From Bryobacterales bacterium (GTDB lineage Bacteria > Acidobacteriota > Terriglobia > Bryobacterales > Bryobacteraceae): a stretch of DNA of 38,781 nt. Shown piece by piece: positions 14,725-23,311 of the stretch. The notes under the pieces were generated by a model. That model made no database searches and was not told where the DNA came from. It saw only the letters and a program-made list of their open reading frames with translations. The DNA lies in contig PMSX01000189.1 in the NCBI GenBank assembly GCA_003167495.1, positions 1 to 38,781 of the forward strand. Direction: 5' to 3'. The position numbers and the translations under genes were made by a program. How positions within the stretch are numbered: the first letter of the stretch is position 1; every line of letters starts with the position of its first letter.

Positions 14725-16167
14725 TCAGTGGATCCTGCCAATCGAGTCCTGTTCTCTGCTGACGATGTTCTTCGGCAACGCCAGATACCCCAAGGCCGCA
14801 GCCTGCGGTTGACCCGGCCCCAGCATCCATTTCAGAAAGCCAGTGAGTGCGTTGCGCTTCGCATCGTCGGCAATTCGAACGGGAATAATAAACCAAGTAA
14901 ATGATGCAATGGGATAAGCGCCTGCCCCCGGAGCGTCCACAATAGATACCTTAAAATCATCGTGGATTTGAACCGATTGGCTGGCGGCGATAGCCATGCT
15001 CTCTAAGCCGCCCGCTACAAATTCCCCGTTCCGGTTCCGAACCTTCGCAAAGCTGAGATGGTTCTGCAGCGCGTAAATGAATTCGACGTATCCAATCGAT
15101 CCCCCCAACTCTTTCACAAGCTGGGCCACGCCCTCGTTCCCAGTGGCTGCGCGGCCAGTGGGCCACTTGGGAGATAAGTCAGTGCCAATTCGAGTCCGCC
15201 ACTCAAGGCTCGTTTGGGACAGATAATCCGTCCACGCATAGCTCGTGCCACTGCCGTCGCCTCGATGGATCACTACAATATCAAGATCCGGCAGATGAAT
15301 GCCTCGGTTGGCTTGCCTCAAAAGCGGATCATTCCATTTCTTGATCTCTCCCAGGTAGATGCCTGCGAGAGCCTCTGGCGTGAGTGATATGTCGTTCGGG
15401 AGGCCGGGAATGTTGACAATAGGCACCACCGCTCCGACCACCGAAGGAAACAGCAGGTACTTCTCTTGTTCGCGTGGGGCGAGATCGCGAATTGCTTCAG
15501 GACTGTCTGATGCTGCGAAATCCGCGTCGCCGGCGAGTAACTTGCGAACACCCGCCTCGGAACCAACCGCGTCGTAGTTGATCTCCACGCTTGGATTCTC
15601 CCGCCGGTAGTTGGTGAACCATTTTGCATAGACGGGATTCGGGAACGTTGCGCCCGCTCCGTTCAAAACCGTCGAAGGTTGAGGCAGGGAAGCCGTTCGA
15701 GGCGGCGCAGCTTGGTTCAATCCTTCCGCCAGGTGTTTTGCGATCCGCCGGGCGAGATCTTTGGAGACGTCACTCGACGTGGTTCCGGGCGTCGCCAGAT
15801 ACGACCAGAGTGTCTCGCCGTTTTTATCTCTCAGTTCCACCGATAAGAAGCCATCATAAACAGGCGTTCCATTCGAAGGCGACCTTTCCGACCTCGGGTT
15901 TAGGCTGCGATAACCTCTCACCCATATCTCACCGCCGCCACCCAGGATTAAGTCCGCATTCGCTTCGCTGGGCACGACCAAAATCGACGCTAGCTTGCGA
16001 AGTTCTGATGCCACGTCCGCGCGTAGTTTCTCCGACTCTGCTTTCGTCGTAAACGGCTCCAGATAAAGCCGCCGGATACCGTTAGTCTTTCCTTCTTGCC
16101 GGGCGAAAATGGGCACGGTCGTCGCGCAGACCGCAAGCAGCACAATCCACGTGGCCTTAGACGTCAT
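14725..16167 (-). CDS. PstS-like phosphate-binding protein with an extra N-terminal domain
   Basis: 480 residues from ATG 16167 (MTSKATWIVLLAVCATTVPI is a clear signal peptide; an ATG 24 bp earlier would add eight polar residues). Residues ~30-150 form a separate domain (LYLEPFTTKAES, ILVVPSEANADLILGGGGEI, LSVELRDKNGETLWSYLATP, DLARRIAKHLAEGL) that resembles periplasmic LptE/DUF4136-like alpha-beta modules. Residues ~165-480 are the PstS fold: LNGAGATFPNPVYAKWF, INYDAVGSEAGVRKLLAGDADFAASD, and the phosphate loop HRGDGSGTSYAWTDYLS. It would bind phosphate in the periplasm, but no pstC, pstA, pstB or phoU is present here. It is convergent with the CHAT gene and divergent from the porin gene. 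Confidence 0.85.
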   Translation of the reverse strand: MTSKATWIVLLAVCATTVPIFARQEGKTNGIRRLYLEPFTTKAESEKLRADVASELRKLASILVVPSEANADLILGGGGEIWVRGYRSLNPRSERSPSNGTPVYDGFLSVELRDKNGETLWSYLATPGTTSSDVSKDLARRIAKHLAEGLNQAAPPRTASLPQPSTVLNGAGATFPNPVYAKWFTNYRRENPSVEINYDAVGSEAGVRKLLAGDADFAASDSPEAIRDLAPREQEKYLLFPSVVGAVVPIVNIPGLPNDISLTPEALAGIYLGEIKKWNDPLLRQANRGIHLPDLDIVVIHRGDGSGTSYAWTDYLSQTSLEWRTRIGTDLSPKWPTGRAATGNEGVAQLVKELGGSIGYVEFIYALQNHLSFAKVRNRNGEFVAGGLESMAIAASQSVQIHDDFKVSIVDAPGAGAYPIASFTWFIIPVRIADDAKRNALTGFLKWMLGPGQPQAAALGYLALPKNIVSREQDSIGRIH

Positions 16168-16305
16168 GTGGTCGCAATCTTCTATCTTCAAACCGCATCG
16201 CTTTGTTGTGCATCATTCTTTAATGTGACAAATTCGTGAATAATCTCCATCGCAGTGTCGCGATGGTTGACATTGGCGTAAACATGTCGGAACCATAGTA
16301 AAGCA

Positions 16306-17706
16306 TTGCGTCTTTTTATTCTCTTCATCCTGCTTGCGTCTTCACCCATTTGGGCTCAAACCAGTGATGCCCCCGCTCCAGCTAGCGATACGCCCGCCCC
16401 TTCTACGTCGGAGGAAGAATCGTTCTGGAGCCGGTTTTGGATTTCGCTGCAAGGCAATTTCATTCGCCAGCAGCAGCCGGCATTCTATGCGAAATATTCC
16501 GGTCCGAACAGCTTTTTGCCCGAAGCGAGCCATGCGACCTCGCGCATTGAAACCCTCTACACGGGATTCCAAATCACCAAGCAGCTTGAGATTCTTGCCG
16601 ACGTCGAAAGTGCGGGCGGCGCAGGTCTAAGTAATGCGCTGGGCATTGCCGGTTTCCCCAATGTGGATGTGGTCCGCAACCCATCGCTGCCCGAAGCGCC
16701 CTACGTGGCGCGTGTGATGTTGCACTACACGATTCCCCTAAGCAAGGAGATGACGGAAGCTACACGCAACCCCTTGGCGCTCGCCTCCGAAGTACCCGTG
16801 AGGCGATTGGAGCTTCGTTTGGGAAAAATGAGCACCGTCGATTTTTTCGATCTGAACGCTGTGGGTAGCGACAGCCATTTGCAGTTTATGAACTGGGCGA
16901 TTGTGAACAACGGCGCGTTTGATTACGCCGCAGACACGCGCGGCTACACTTACGGTTTTGTAGCGGAATACTACGACAAGGCGTGGGCCGCCCGGTTCGG
17001 CGAGTTGCTCATGCCGACAGTGGCCAACGGCATTCAGCTCGATTGGAATATCGCTCGCGCCAGCGGTGAAAATTTCGAAGTGGAGTACCACCCGACTTTG
17101 CTGCCGAAGCGCGCCGGAGTAGTGCGGGCGCTTACATTCGTCAATCATGCCAATATGGGCAGCTACCAGGAAGCCATTGACGGATACTTGTCCGGCAAGG
17201 ACCCCGTTCCAGACATTGTCGAATACCGAAAACAGGGAAGGGTCAAGTACGGCTTCGGCCTGAACATGGAGCAGGAGCTCTCCCCCTTATGGCGAGCGTT
17301 TGGGCGTCTGGGATGGAGTAATGGCGCCACTGAATCGTTCGCGTACACGGAGATTGACCGGACCGCTGAAATTGGCAGCGATTTTCGCGGCAAGCCATGG
17401 CACCGCTCAGAGGACAAAGTGGGTGCTGCTTTCGTCGTAAACGGACTCTCCCACGATCACGAAGAATATCTGGCGTTGGGAGGACTGGGCTTCATTCTCG
17501 GAGATGGCGCGCTGAATTACGGTCTGGAAAAGATTTTCGAGACTTACTATACGGCCCACGTTTGGCGCGGTATCTCATTTGCCATCGACTATCAGCATGT
17601 GACAAATCCAGGCTACAACCGCGATCGCGGCCCTGCGGATGTTATCAGCTTCCGTTTGCACGTCGAGGAACCCGTTCCGTTTGAGAGGATTCGAGGCGGC
17701 CGCTGA
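16306..17706 (+). CDS. OprB-like outer-membrane porin
   Basis: 466 residues from TTG 16306. An in-frame TAA at 16300-16302 excludes any earlier start. The signal peptide is MRLFILFILLASSPIWAQ, followed by a Pro/Ala/Ser-rich spacer. The mature protein alternates polar and hydrophobic residues as in a beta-barrel and shows OprB-type segments: SLQGNFIRQQQPAFYAKYSG, LEILADVESAGGAGLSNALG, FPNVDVVRNPSLPEAPYVAR and LELRLGKMSTVDFFDLN. The end reads YQHVTNPGYNRDRGPADVIS, typical of the last OprB strands. It should allow diffusion of sugars or other small solutes. Divergent placement next to the PstS-like gene hints at phosphate or anion uptake, which is unproven. Confidence 0.75.
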   Translation: MRLFILFILLASSPIWAQTSDAPAPASDTPAPSTSEEESFWSRFWISLQGNFIRQQQPAFYAKYSGPNSFLPEASHATSRIETLYTGFQITKQLEILADVESAGGAGLSNALGIAGFPNVDVVRNPSLPEAPYVARVMLHYTIPLSKEMTEATRNPLALASEVPVRRLELRLGKMSTVDFFDLNAVGSDSHLQFMNWAIVNNGAFDYAADTRGYTYGFVAEYYDKAWAARFGELLMPTVANGIQLDWNIARASGENFEVEYHPTLLPKRAGVVRALTFVNHANMGSYQEAIDGYLSGKDPVPDIVEYRKQGRVKYGFGLNMEQELSPLWRAFGRLGWSNGATESFAYTEIDRTAEIGSDFRGKPWHRSEDKVGAAFVVNGLSHDHEEYLALGGLGFILGDGALNYGLEKIFETYYTAHVWRGISFAIDYQHVTNPGYNRDRGPADVISFRLHVEEPVPFERIRGGR

Positions 17707-17710
17707 TGGG

Positions 17711-18031
17711 TCAGCGTTTCGGCTCTTGGCTTCCGGCCTTTAGCTCGCGTTCGCGCAGAACCTCAACCAGCGCTTCTAACCGCCGGGTGCGAGTTCTTAG
17801 GCGCGCCAGTTCTTGCGCCTGCCGCTGTTCCGTCGAAAGGAGCGCCGGTACCGGAACTACCGCGACGGTGGAGGTATGAGGAAAAGCGACCACCTCCGTC
17901 AGAATGGGAGGTGAAGCTGCATAGACTTTGGAAGCGTGGGCAGCCGTCTCCCAACCCAGGCAGCAGCCCGATAGCACTACAACGCCAACCAGTTTCCATC
18001 CCGAACGGATTTCAGATGCTAAGCCGCGCAT
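17711..18031 (-). CDS. Small exported protein with a C-terminal coiled coil
   Basis: 106 residues from ATG 18031, chosen because GGGAGGAG sits just upstream at normal spacing. The frame is open further upstream but lacks protein character there. The N-terminus is a signal-like segment (WKLVGVVVLSGCCLGWETAA) with two adjacent Cys. The C-terminal half (STEQRQAQELARLRTRTRRL, then LVEVLRERELKAG) is a charged heptad-like helix. No family is recognised. It overlaps the upstream gene end by 13 bp, so the two are co-translated, and it is convergent with the porin gene with only 4 bp between stops. Confidence 0.65.
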   Translation of the reverse strand: MRGLASEIRSGWKLVGVVVLSGCCLGWETAAHASKVYAASPPILTEVVAFPHTSTVAVVPVPALLSTEQRQAQELARLRTRTRRLEALVEVLRERELKAGSQEPKR

Positions 18032-18732
18032 CGTCTTCTCCTCCCATCCCAAGCGCACAAAACAAAATAAGCCGCCAGAAATACTATCCCTGTTGCGCCG
18101 AACGAATAATTGTTTGACGCCGTTTGTGGCAGACCGCTGGCCGCAGCATCTGCGGTCTCGAGAGTGCGATCCGCCACTGGTTGAGCATATTGCGCGGCTC
18201 TTAAGCCAATGCCGCGGTGGTTCGATACCCGCTCGGGCGAAAGAAGCCACAACGTCACCACCTTCATGTCGTCGGCAGAAAGGTTGGTAGGAAGCCGGTT
18301 ATAGGCAGGATCTGCCGCGATTACGGATTGCCCAGTATCGGCGGTGATTTGGGCGGCTTCCAATTTTGGATAGACCATTTCCAATGCTTTGCCGCAACCT
18401 TGGCAGGACCATGCACGAAGAATCTGATTGCTTGGGCCCGAAGCTTTAAAAAGGACGATCCCGCCTCCCGCGCCTGTTTTGATTCTCGAGCTGGGCACCG
18501 TCAGCAACAAGTGATGTTCGGCAGTGCCGCCCCTTTCGATGCGCACAATTGCGCGGCCACTTATGCGGTCTTCCACGCTGAATGTGTATTGGCCCGGCGT
18601 AAGAACTGCGCCCGGAATTTGCAAACTGCGCTCAACCGCAACAGTCTGAGAATCGGAGGTCGTGTCGGATGCGCGTGCGGTCGCCCCAAAAATAAGGGTT
18701 GTGCTAACACAAAACGAAGCCAAGATCTTCAT
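18019..18732 (-). CDS. Secreted protein with an LPQTA-type C-terminal sorting tail
   Basis: 237 residues from ATG 18732, preceded by GAGAGG. A GTG at 18744 is possible but less well placed. Signal peptide: MKILASFCVSTTLIFGATARA. The mature N-terminus (AVERSLQIPGAVLTPGQYTF, then VEDRISGRAIVRI) resembles a common acidobacterial secreted family whose members contain LPAGxYxF-like segments. A CxxC pair (SCQGCGKALEMVY) lies in the middle. The C-terminus is tripartite: LPQTASNN, a hydrophobic helix (ATGIVFLAAYFVLCAW) and DGRRRR, as in LPXTG or PEP-CTERM sorting signals. It is probably envelope-anchored. It overlaps the next gene by 13 bp. Confidence 0.75.
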   Translation of the reverse strand: MKILASFCVSTTLIFGATARASDTTSDSQTVAVERSLQIPGAVLTPGQYTFSVEDRISGRAIVRIERGGTAEHHLLLTVPSSRIKTGAGGGIVLFKASGPSNQILRAWSCQGCGKALEMVYPKLEAAQITADTGQSVIAADPAYNRLPTNLSADDMKVVTLWLLSPERVSNHRGIGLRAAQYAQPVADRTLETADAAASGLPQTASNNYSFGATGIVFLAAYFVLCAWDGRRRRCAA

Positions 18733-18889
18733 AGGTCCTCTCACGCACTGATGCGCGGAAAAGTGAACAGAGGATCTCTTCTATCCGAAGACTGGTAAAA
18801 GAACGTGGAGAAAGAAAGAAAAGATGGGTTGCATCATTTGGCACATCTTATCTGGCTGGCTGCTATGCTGACCGAGAGTATCAATCGCT

Positions 18890-19180
18890 ATGGGTGGCGG
18901 TAAAGTCCAACTTGAAGACGGCCAGTTTACGTTGATCAGCAAGGCGCTTGCCGACCCTAAGCGTTATGAGATGCTACAGAGAATCGCCGGATCGAAGGAG
19001 GCTCCTACCTGCTCATGTATGTGCGACTGGGTCGGGCTCGCCCCCGCTACGGTGTCCCACCATCTCAAAGAGTTGGAAAATGCTGGTCTGGTGAATGTGG
19101 AACGCGAAGGCAAATTTGCGCACCTCACGCTGCGACGCGATGTGTGGCAGGCTTACCTGAAGAGCCTGTCTGCGCTCTAA
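18890..19180 (+). CDS. ArsR-family regulator with a Cys-x-Cys-x-Cys cluster
   Basis: A 96-residue winged-helix protein. ISKALADPKRYEMLQRIAGS is the first helices, APATVSHHLKELENAGLVNV is the helix-turn-helix with the SHHLKEL recognition helix, and EREGKFAHLTLRRDVWQ is the wing. C41, C43 and C45 (TCSCMCDW) sit just before the recognition helix, where ArsR/SmtB metal sensors place their CxC site, so a thiol-based metal or redox sensor is possible. It is followed 93 bp downstream by an SDR on the same strand, a pairing that suggests it controls that gene. Confidence 0.85.
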   Translation: MGGGKVQLEDGQFTLISKALADPKRYEMLQRIAGSKEAPTCSCMCDWVGLAPATVSHHLKELENAGLVNVEREGKFAHLTLRRDVWQAYLKSLSAL

Positions 19181-19273
19181 CGAAGGCTGAATCCTTCCTG
19201 AGTCTGCCTTCATCAATTCGATTGATATAGAAATGACGAAGCGAGAAGCTTCGCCGGAAAGCGTGAAATTAAT

Positions 19274-20026
19274 ATGGGTAAGTTAACAGGCAAAGTGGCT
19301 GTAGTGACGGGTGCTTCCAAGGGTATTGGCGCGGCGATTGCCAAGCAACTGGCTGCCGACGGTGCAAACGTGGTAGTGAACTATGCGACGAGCCGCGAAG
19401 GCGCCGACAAAGTTGTGGCTGAGATCACAAAGGCCGGCGGCAAGGCCGTAGCCGTCGGTGCGAGTGTAGCGAAGGAAGCCGATATTGGAGTGCTCTTCGC
19501 CGAGACAAAAAAAGCTTACGGCAAAGTTGACATTTTGGTGAATAACGCCGGTGTGTATGGATTCGCTCCCTTGGAGCAGGTTAGCGCGGACGAATACAAG
19601 CGGCAATACGATACCAACGTGCTCGGCTTGTTGCTTACAACGAAGGCCGCTCTGCCGCACTTCCCGGCTGAGGGCGGGAGTGTAATCAACATCAGCTCGG
19701 TCGTGAGCACGCTCGCCCCGGCTGCAGCTTCTGTCTACGCATCCACCAAGGGTGCAGTTGACACGATCACGAAATCATTGGCCAAGGAACTTGCTTCGCG
19801 CAAGATTCGAGTGAACGCCATCAATCCTGGCCTGGTCATTACGGAAGGCACCCACTCTGCAGGCCTTGCCGGCGGCGATTTTGAGAAGGAGGCCATTGCC
19901 CGTACGCCACTCGGCCGAGCCGGGCGACCGGACGACATTGCACCTCCCGTCTCCTTCCTGGCTTCGGATGATGCCCGCTGGATCACCGGTGAGACGATCT
20001 TCGTCTCAGGAGGCTCCGCAATTTAA
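19274..20026 (+). CDS. SDR oxidoreductase (FabG/glucose 1-dehydrogenase-like)
   Basis: A 250-residue classical SDR. Cofactor motif TGASKGIGAAIAKQL, NADP-leaning NYATSREGADKV after strand 2, NNAG in ILVNNAGVYGF, catalytic Ser in INISSVVSTLAP and Tyr/Lys in SVYASTKGAVD, and C-terminal GETIFVSGGSAI. All catalytic residues are intact. The length and motifs match 3-oxoacyl-ACP reductase and glucose 1-dehydrogenase groups, which cannot be separated by sequence alone. It probably responds to the ArsR regulator encoded 93 bp upstream. It is convergent with another SDR gene, with a hairpin between them. Confidence 0.87.
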   Translation: MGKLTGKVAVVTGASKGIGAAIAKQLAADGANVVVNYATSREGADKVVAEITKAGGKAVAVGASVAKEADIGVLFAETKKAYGKVDILVNNAGVYGFAPLEQVSADEYKRQYDTNVLGLLLTTKAALPHFPAEGGSVINISSVVSTLAPAAASVYASTKGAVDTITKSLAKELASRKIRVNAINPGLVITEGTHSAGLAGGDFEKEAIARTPLGRAGRPDDIAPPVSFLASDDARWITGETIFVSGGSAI

Positions 20027-20039
20027 GTAGGGACCTTCG

Positions 20040-20077
20040 GAGGAGGGTGCAAGATATGAACTCACGCAACCCTCCTC
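20040..20077. terminator. Hairpin between convergent SDR genes
   Basis: GAGGAGGGT at 20040-20048 pairs perfectly with ACCCTCCTC at 20069-20077. Two more GC pairs form inside after a one-base bulge, leaving a loop of about 15 nt. It lies in the 61-bp gap between convergent stops at 20026 and 20088, so it could serve both strands. There is no T tract after the stem on either strand, so intrinsic termination would be weak. Confidence 0.45.
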
Positions 20078-20087
20078 ATAATTCTGC

Positions 20088-20897
20088 TCACTCACCCGAC
20101 GACCAAGCCGTCCTGAATTCGGGATAGAGTGTCAACCCGCCGCAAGCGAACAAAGTTTGCCCGGTAATATAGGAAGCCTCGTCAGAGGCCATGAACGCAA
20201 ACACACCCGCAATCTCTTCCGACGTGCCCGCGCGTCCCATGGGAATGTGACTCTCTACTTCGCTCTTCGCTTTTGGATCATTGATCCATGCCATATTGAT
20301 GGGGGTAACAATCGCGCCGGGCCCAATCGCGTTCACTCGAATACCCCGGTCCGCATATTCAAGCGCTAGCGTCTTGGTCATGTTCTCCATGCCGCCCTTG
20401 CTGATGGAATAAGCAATGTAAAGCGGTTTCGGAATGATTTCATGCACGCTTGAATTGAAAACGATCGAGCCTTTCGCCTTGCGCGACAAAAAATGGCGGA
20501 TCGCTTCGCGCGCGCAAAGGAACGCCCCGCGCAGGTTTACGCCAATGACCTTGTCCCAATCGGTCATCTCCACCAAGTCACTCGCCGCCGGCTTCTGAAT
20601 GCCTGAATTGTTGATCAGAATGTCGAGTGAGCCGAGCTTCTCGACCGACGTCGCAAACATGCTTTTCACCTGTTGCTCGTCGGAGACATCGGCCGCCACT
20701 GTGAAGCATTTTGCCGTAACCCCAGCCCCTTTGGCCGCATCCAGTGCTTTCGCCTTGACTGCTTCGGCGCGATCTTGCCCGCTGTGATAATTGATAGCGA
20801 CATTCGCGCCTTCTTCCGCAAAACGGATAGCTATCGCCTCACCGATGCCCGACGATGCGCCGGTCACCAATACGTTTTTCCCTAATAGTCTAGACAT
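20088..20897 (-). CDS. SDR oxidoreductase (aldose 1-dehydrogenase-like)
   Basis: A 269-residue classical SDR. Cofactor motif TGASSGIGEAIAIRF, then NYHSGQDRAEAVKAKALDAA after strand 2 as in glucose 1-dehydrogenases, NNSG (ILINNSGIQKPA) in place of NNAG, catalytic Ser in IVFNSSVHEIIP, Tyr/Lys in YIAYSISKGGMEN, and C-terminal GQTLFACGGLTLYPEF. The Glc1-DH group has the same HEIIP/HWIPW-like segment. It is the last gene of a minus-strand run, 27 bp after the DgoD-like dehydratase gene. A sugar oxidised here to a lactone or aldonate could feed that dehydratase. Confidence 0.87.
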   Translation of the reverse strand: MSRLLGKNVLVTGASSGIGEAIAIRFAEEGANVAINYHSGQDRAEAVKAKALDAAKGAGVTAKCFTVAADVSDEQQVKSMFATSVEKLGSLDILINNSGIQKPAASDLVEMTDWDKVIGVNLRGAFLCAREAIRHFLSRKAKGSIVFNSSVHEIIPKPLYIAYSISKGGMENMTKTLALEYADRGIRVNAIGPGAIVTPINMAWINDPKAKSEVESHIPMGRAGTSEEIAGVFAFMASDEASYITGQTLFACGGLTLYPEFRTAWSSGE

Positions 20898-20924
20898 GTG
20901 CTCCTTAAGAATACTGAACTTGTT

Positions 20925-22103
20925 TTACCAATCCAGAACCGCGCCGTCATGCGCTCTAACGGTCAGCGGCTGAATTACTTCCTGCTGAGACGGATGGCGC
21001 GCTGCCGCCTTTTCATTCACTTCAATGCCCAAGCCCGGCGAATCGTTCGGCAGCCAGTAGCCATTCTGGCTCACCAGCGAATGCTCTACCACTTCCCAAC
21101 GCCACGGCACGTCCGTTAGCATATCTTCCTGAATCAAGAAATTGGGCGTGCTCAGATCAAAATGCAGCGCCACCGCGTTCGCCACCGGTCCTAACGGGTT
21201 GTGCGGAGCAACACCCATCGTATACGTCTCCGCCATGGCCGCGATCTTCTTCGCCTCCCACAAGCCGCCGCAGTGGCATAGATCCGGTTGAATCACATGG
21301 CAAGCCTGTTTTTCAATCACTTCGCGGAACTGGTACCGAGTCACCAGCCGTTCTCCGGTGGCAATCGGAACCGTCGTCGCCTTACGCACTTCCACCATCA
21401 CATCCACATTCTCCGGCGGCACTGGCTCTTCTACGAAAAACGGCCGGTATGGCGCCAATACCCGGCAGAACTCCACCGCATTCGCCAGCGAATGCCGCCC
21501 GTGGCAATCCACCATAATATCCACCGAATCGCCCACCGCCAATCGCAAAGCGGCCATCATTCGTTCGGCGTATTTGTACGCCGCAATCGGGTTCAGCGAT
21601 TCTGTTGGCGGAGTAATTAGCACCTTCACTGCGTTGTATCCGCGCGCCATGACTTCCTGCGCCCGGTCCACAAAAATCTTCGGGTCCGCGCTGTATTGCG
21701 ATTCGTAAACCGCTCGCATATCGCCGCCGCCCAGGTGTGTGTACATGCGCACCTTGTCGCGCACCGCTCCGCCCAGTAATTTGTAAACCGGCTGTCCCAA
21801 GCTCTTGCCGAGAATATCCCAACACGCCTGTTCAATCCCCGAAATCGCTGAAAGGCCAATCACACCAGTGCGCCAGAAGGATTGGCGATACATCTTTTGA
21901 TATAGGTGTTCAATCCTGGTTGGATCTTCGCCCAGAATCATTGGCGCAAAATCTTCCAACGCTCCGGCCACACTGCGCGTCTTCCATTCAAGCGAACACT
22001 CGCCCCATCCATAGAGGCCCGCCACATCCGTCTCCAACTTAACGAAGACCCAGTTGCGCATTTCGGCGTTGCAGATGACGGCTTTGAGATTTGCGATTTT
22101 CAC
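20925..22103 (-). CDS. Enolase-superfamily sugar-acid dehydratase, DgoD-like
   Basis: A 392-residue protein of the mandelate racemase/muconate lactonizing family. Metal ligands are D199 (IMVDCHGRHS), E225 (FFVEEPV) and E251 (ATGERLVT), each 26 residues apart as in D-galactonate dehydratase. H201 (D-C-H-G-R) and H301 (VAPHNPLGP) match the general acid/base His pair of that enzyme, also 100 residues apart. The N-terminal capping domain (WGECSLEWKTRSVAGALEDF) is complete. The reaction should be dehydration of an aldonate to a 2-keto-3-deoxy sugar acid. D-galactonate is the best guess, and related acids cannot be excluded. It follows the unknown gene by 1 bp and precedes the SDR by 27 bp. Confidence 0.85.
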   Translation of the reverse strand: MKIANLKAVICNAEMRNWVFVKLETDVAGLYGWGECSLEWKTRSVAGALEDFAPMILGEDPTRIEHLYQKMYRQSFWRTGVIGLSAISGIEQACWDILGKSLGQPVYKLLGGAVRDKVRMYTHLGGGDMRAVYESQYSADPKIFVDRAQEVMARGYNAVKVLITPPTESLNPIAAYKYAERMMAALRLAVGDSVDIMVDCHGRHSLANAVEFCRVLAPYRPFFVEEPVPPENVDVMVEVRKATTVPIATGERLVTRYQFREVIEKQACHVIQPDLCHCGGLWEAKKIAAMAETYTMGVAPHNPLGPVANAVALHFDLSTPNFLIQEDMLTDVPWRWEVVEHSLVSQNGYWLPNDSPGLGIEVNEKAAARHPSQQEVIQPLTVRAHDGAVLDW

Positions 22104-22104
22104 G

Positions 22105-23310
22105 TTAGGCGAGTTTGGCCAGCAGCCCAGCCATATCGATGGGCGAACTGTCCTCGGTGCCTGCCTTCAAACTAGGGGCAATCGCCACTGCTTCGCCATG
22201 CCCTTCAAACCAAGCGAGAAAGCGGGCGGCATCTGCTCCTGGTAACCGCTGCATATTGATCCATGTATAGTAGGCGCCCATGTCGCCGTCAATCAATGAA
22301 CCTTCAGGGTCGGTTACCGTCTTGTTGCGCGTGCCGCCTAACAGTTCGTCCATGGTTCGGTCTTTCTGCCGCGGCGCATACCGCGTAAAGAGCGTAAGAG
22401 GCTGTGCCCTGCGTAACGCCTCGCGCGCGGCCCACTGCACAAACGTCGTGCTGTACACTTGCGTGCCGGAGCCTTCAGTCAGCAAACTCAGTTGAAAACG
22501 ATCCAGCGCGCCGTCTCCCGAATCCACCATGCCCACTGATTCCGGTGTCGCCTCCGCCAGTGTCGTACGCAACTGCTCTGGGTCGAACTTAGTAGTGTCG
22601 TATGCTTTCAACATCATCGCTGCCAGTTTGGCGCGAATGGAAGTTAGCCCGTTGTACGAAACGCACGCGAAGCCGGGAAGGGAAGTAGCGATATCGGCTC
22701 CATCCACGCACCAATGCGCATACGGAATTCCATGTGCCGTAGACCGTGCTTTCAGGGTTTCGGCAATCGCGTCGTGCGCTTTCTCCGGATTGACTTTGCT
22801 GAAATACACGCCGCTACGCCGCAATTTGCGAAACAGCGTATACTGCGTGACAGTCACACCCTCACCGAATACCGCAATTCCAATCCGTGGCGCCGCTAGC
22901 TCTTCGGCTGGCAGCGACCCATTGAATTTTCGCATGTACGATTCCGACGCGTCGCGAAACCCATCCATCTGTTGCGTCGCCCACAGGTGCGCCGAAAGCT
23001 GCTCCAGGAAACGTGCCGGCTGATTCACCCAATCGGAATTTTTGAGCTTGTCACTCAGGTTCAACCCCTCGAAAGGATCCATCTCCCGCTTGCGCTGCTG
23101 TTCCCAAAGCTTGCTCAGATACGCAAGCTGATTGGTCAAATCTGCCTGCTCAGACGGAAACTTCCAATCGAAAACCAAACAATCCTTCAGCAAGAAGGGT
23201 ACAAAGGCCAGCGGCAGTTCTTGCAGCAGAGACAAATTGGCCACTGCTAAAGCACGGCCTTTCGGCGGGTAACTCTTGAAACTATCCGCTGTCAGTTGAG
23301 AGGGCACCAT
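22105..23310 (-). CDS. Unknown 401-residue protein, coupled to the phosphatase-like gene
   Basis: I do not recognise a family. ATG 23310 is chosen because it lies 1 bp after the stop of the upstream gene; an earlier in-frame start would add ten residues rich in Cys. No signal peptide or membrane helix is visible, so it is probably cytoplasmic. Segments of note are LTADSFKSYPPKGRALAVAN, LPLAFVPFLLKDCLVFDWKF, a central PRIGIAVFGEGVTVTQYTLF followed by LRRSGVYFSKVNPEKAHDAI, SVGMVDSGDGALDRFQLSLL, and a C-terminal DPEGSLIDGDMGAYYTWIN. Spacing of 1 bp on both sides ties it to the phosphatase-like protein and the dehydratase. Confidence 0.8.
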   Translation of the reverse strand: MVPSQLTADSFKSYPPKGRALAVANLSLLQELPLAFVPFLLKDCLVFDWKFPSEQADLTNQLAYLSKLWEQQRKREMDPFEGLNLSDKLKNSDWVNQPARFLEQLSAHLWATQQMDGFRDASESYMRKFNGSLPAEELAAPRIGIAVFGEGVTVTQYTLFRKLRRSGVYFSKVNPEKAHDAIAETLKARSTAHGIPYAHWCVDGADIATSLPGFACVSYNGLTSIRAKLAAMMLKAYDTTKFDPEQLRTTLAEATPESVGMVDSGDGALDRFQLSLLTEGSGTQVYSTTFVQWAAREALRRAQPLTLFTRYAPRQKDRTMDELLGGTRNKTVTDPEGSLIDGDMGAYYTWINMQRLPGADAARFLAWFEGHGEAVAIAPSLKAGTEDSSPIDMAGLLAKLA

Positions 23311-23311
23311 G

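Noticed and set aside
16267..16299. TTGACA at 16267 as promoter of the porin gene
   Set aside because: The nearest -10-like hexamer (CATAGT) is 21 bp away, too far for a standard sigma70 promoter.
18838..18866. TTGGCA-N17-TGCTAT ahead of the second ArsR gene
   Set aside because: The -10 hexamer matches the consensus at only three positions, so it is not strong enough to list as a promoter.
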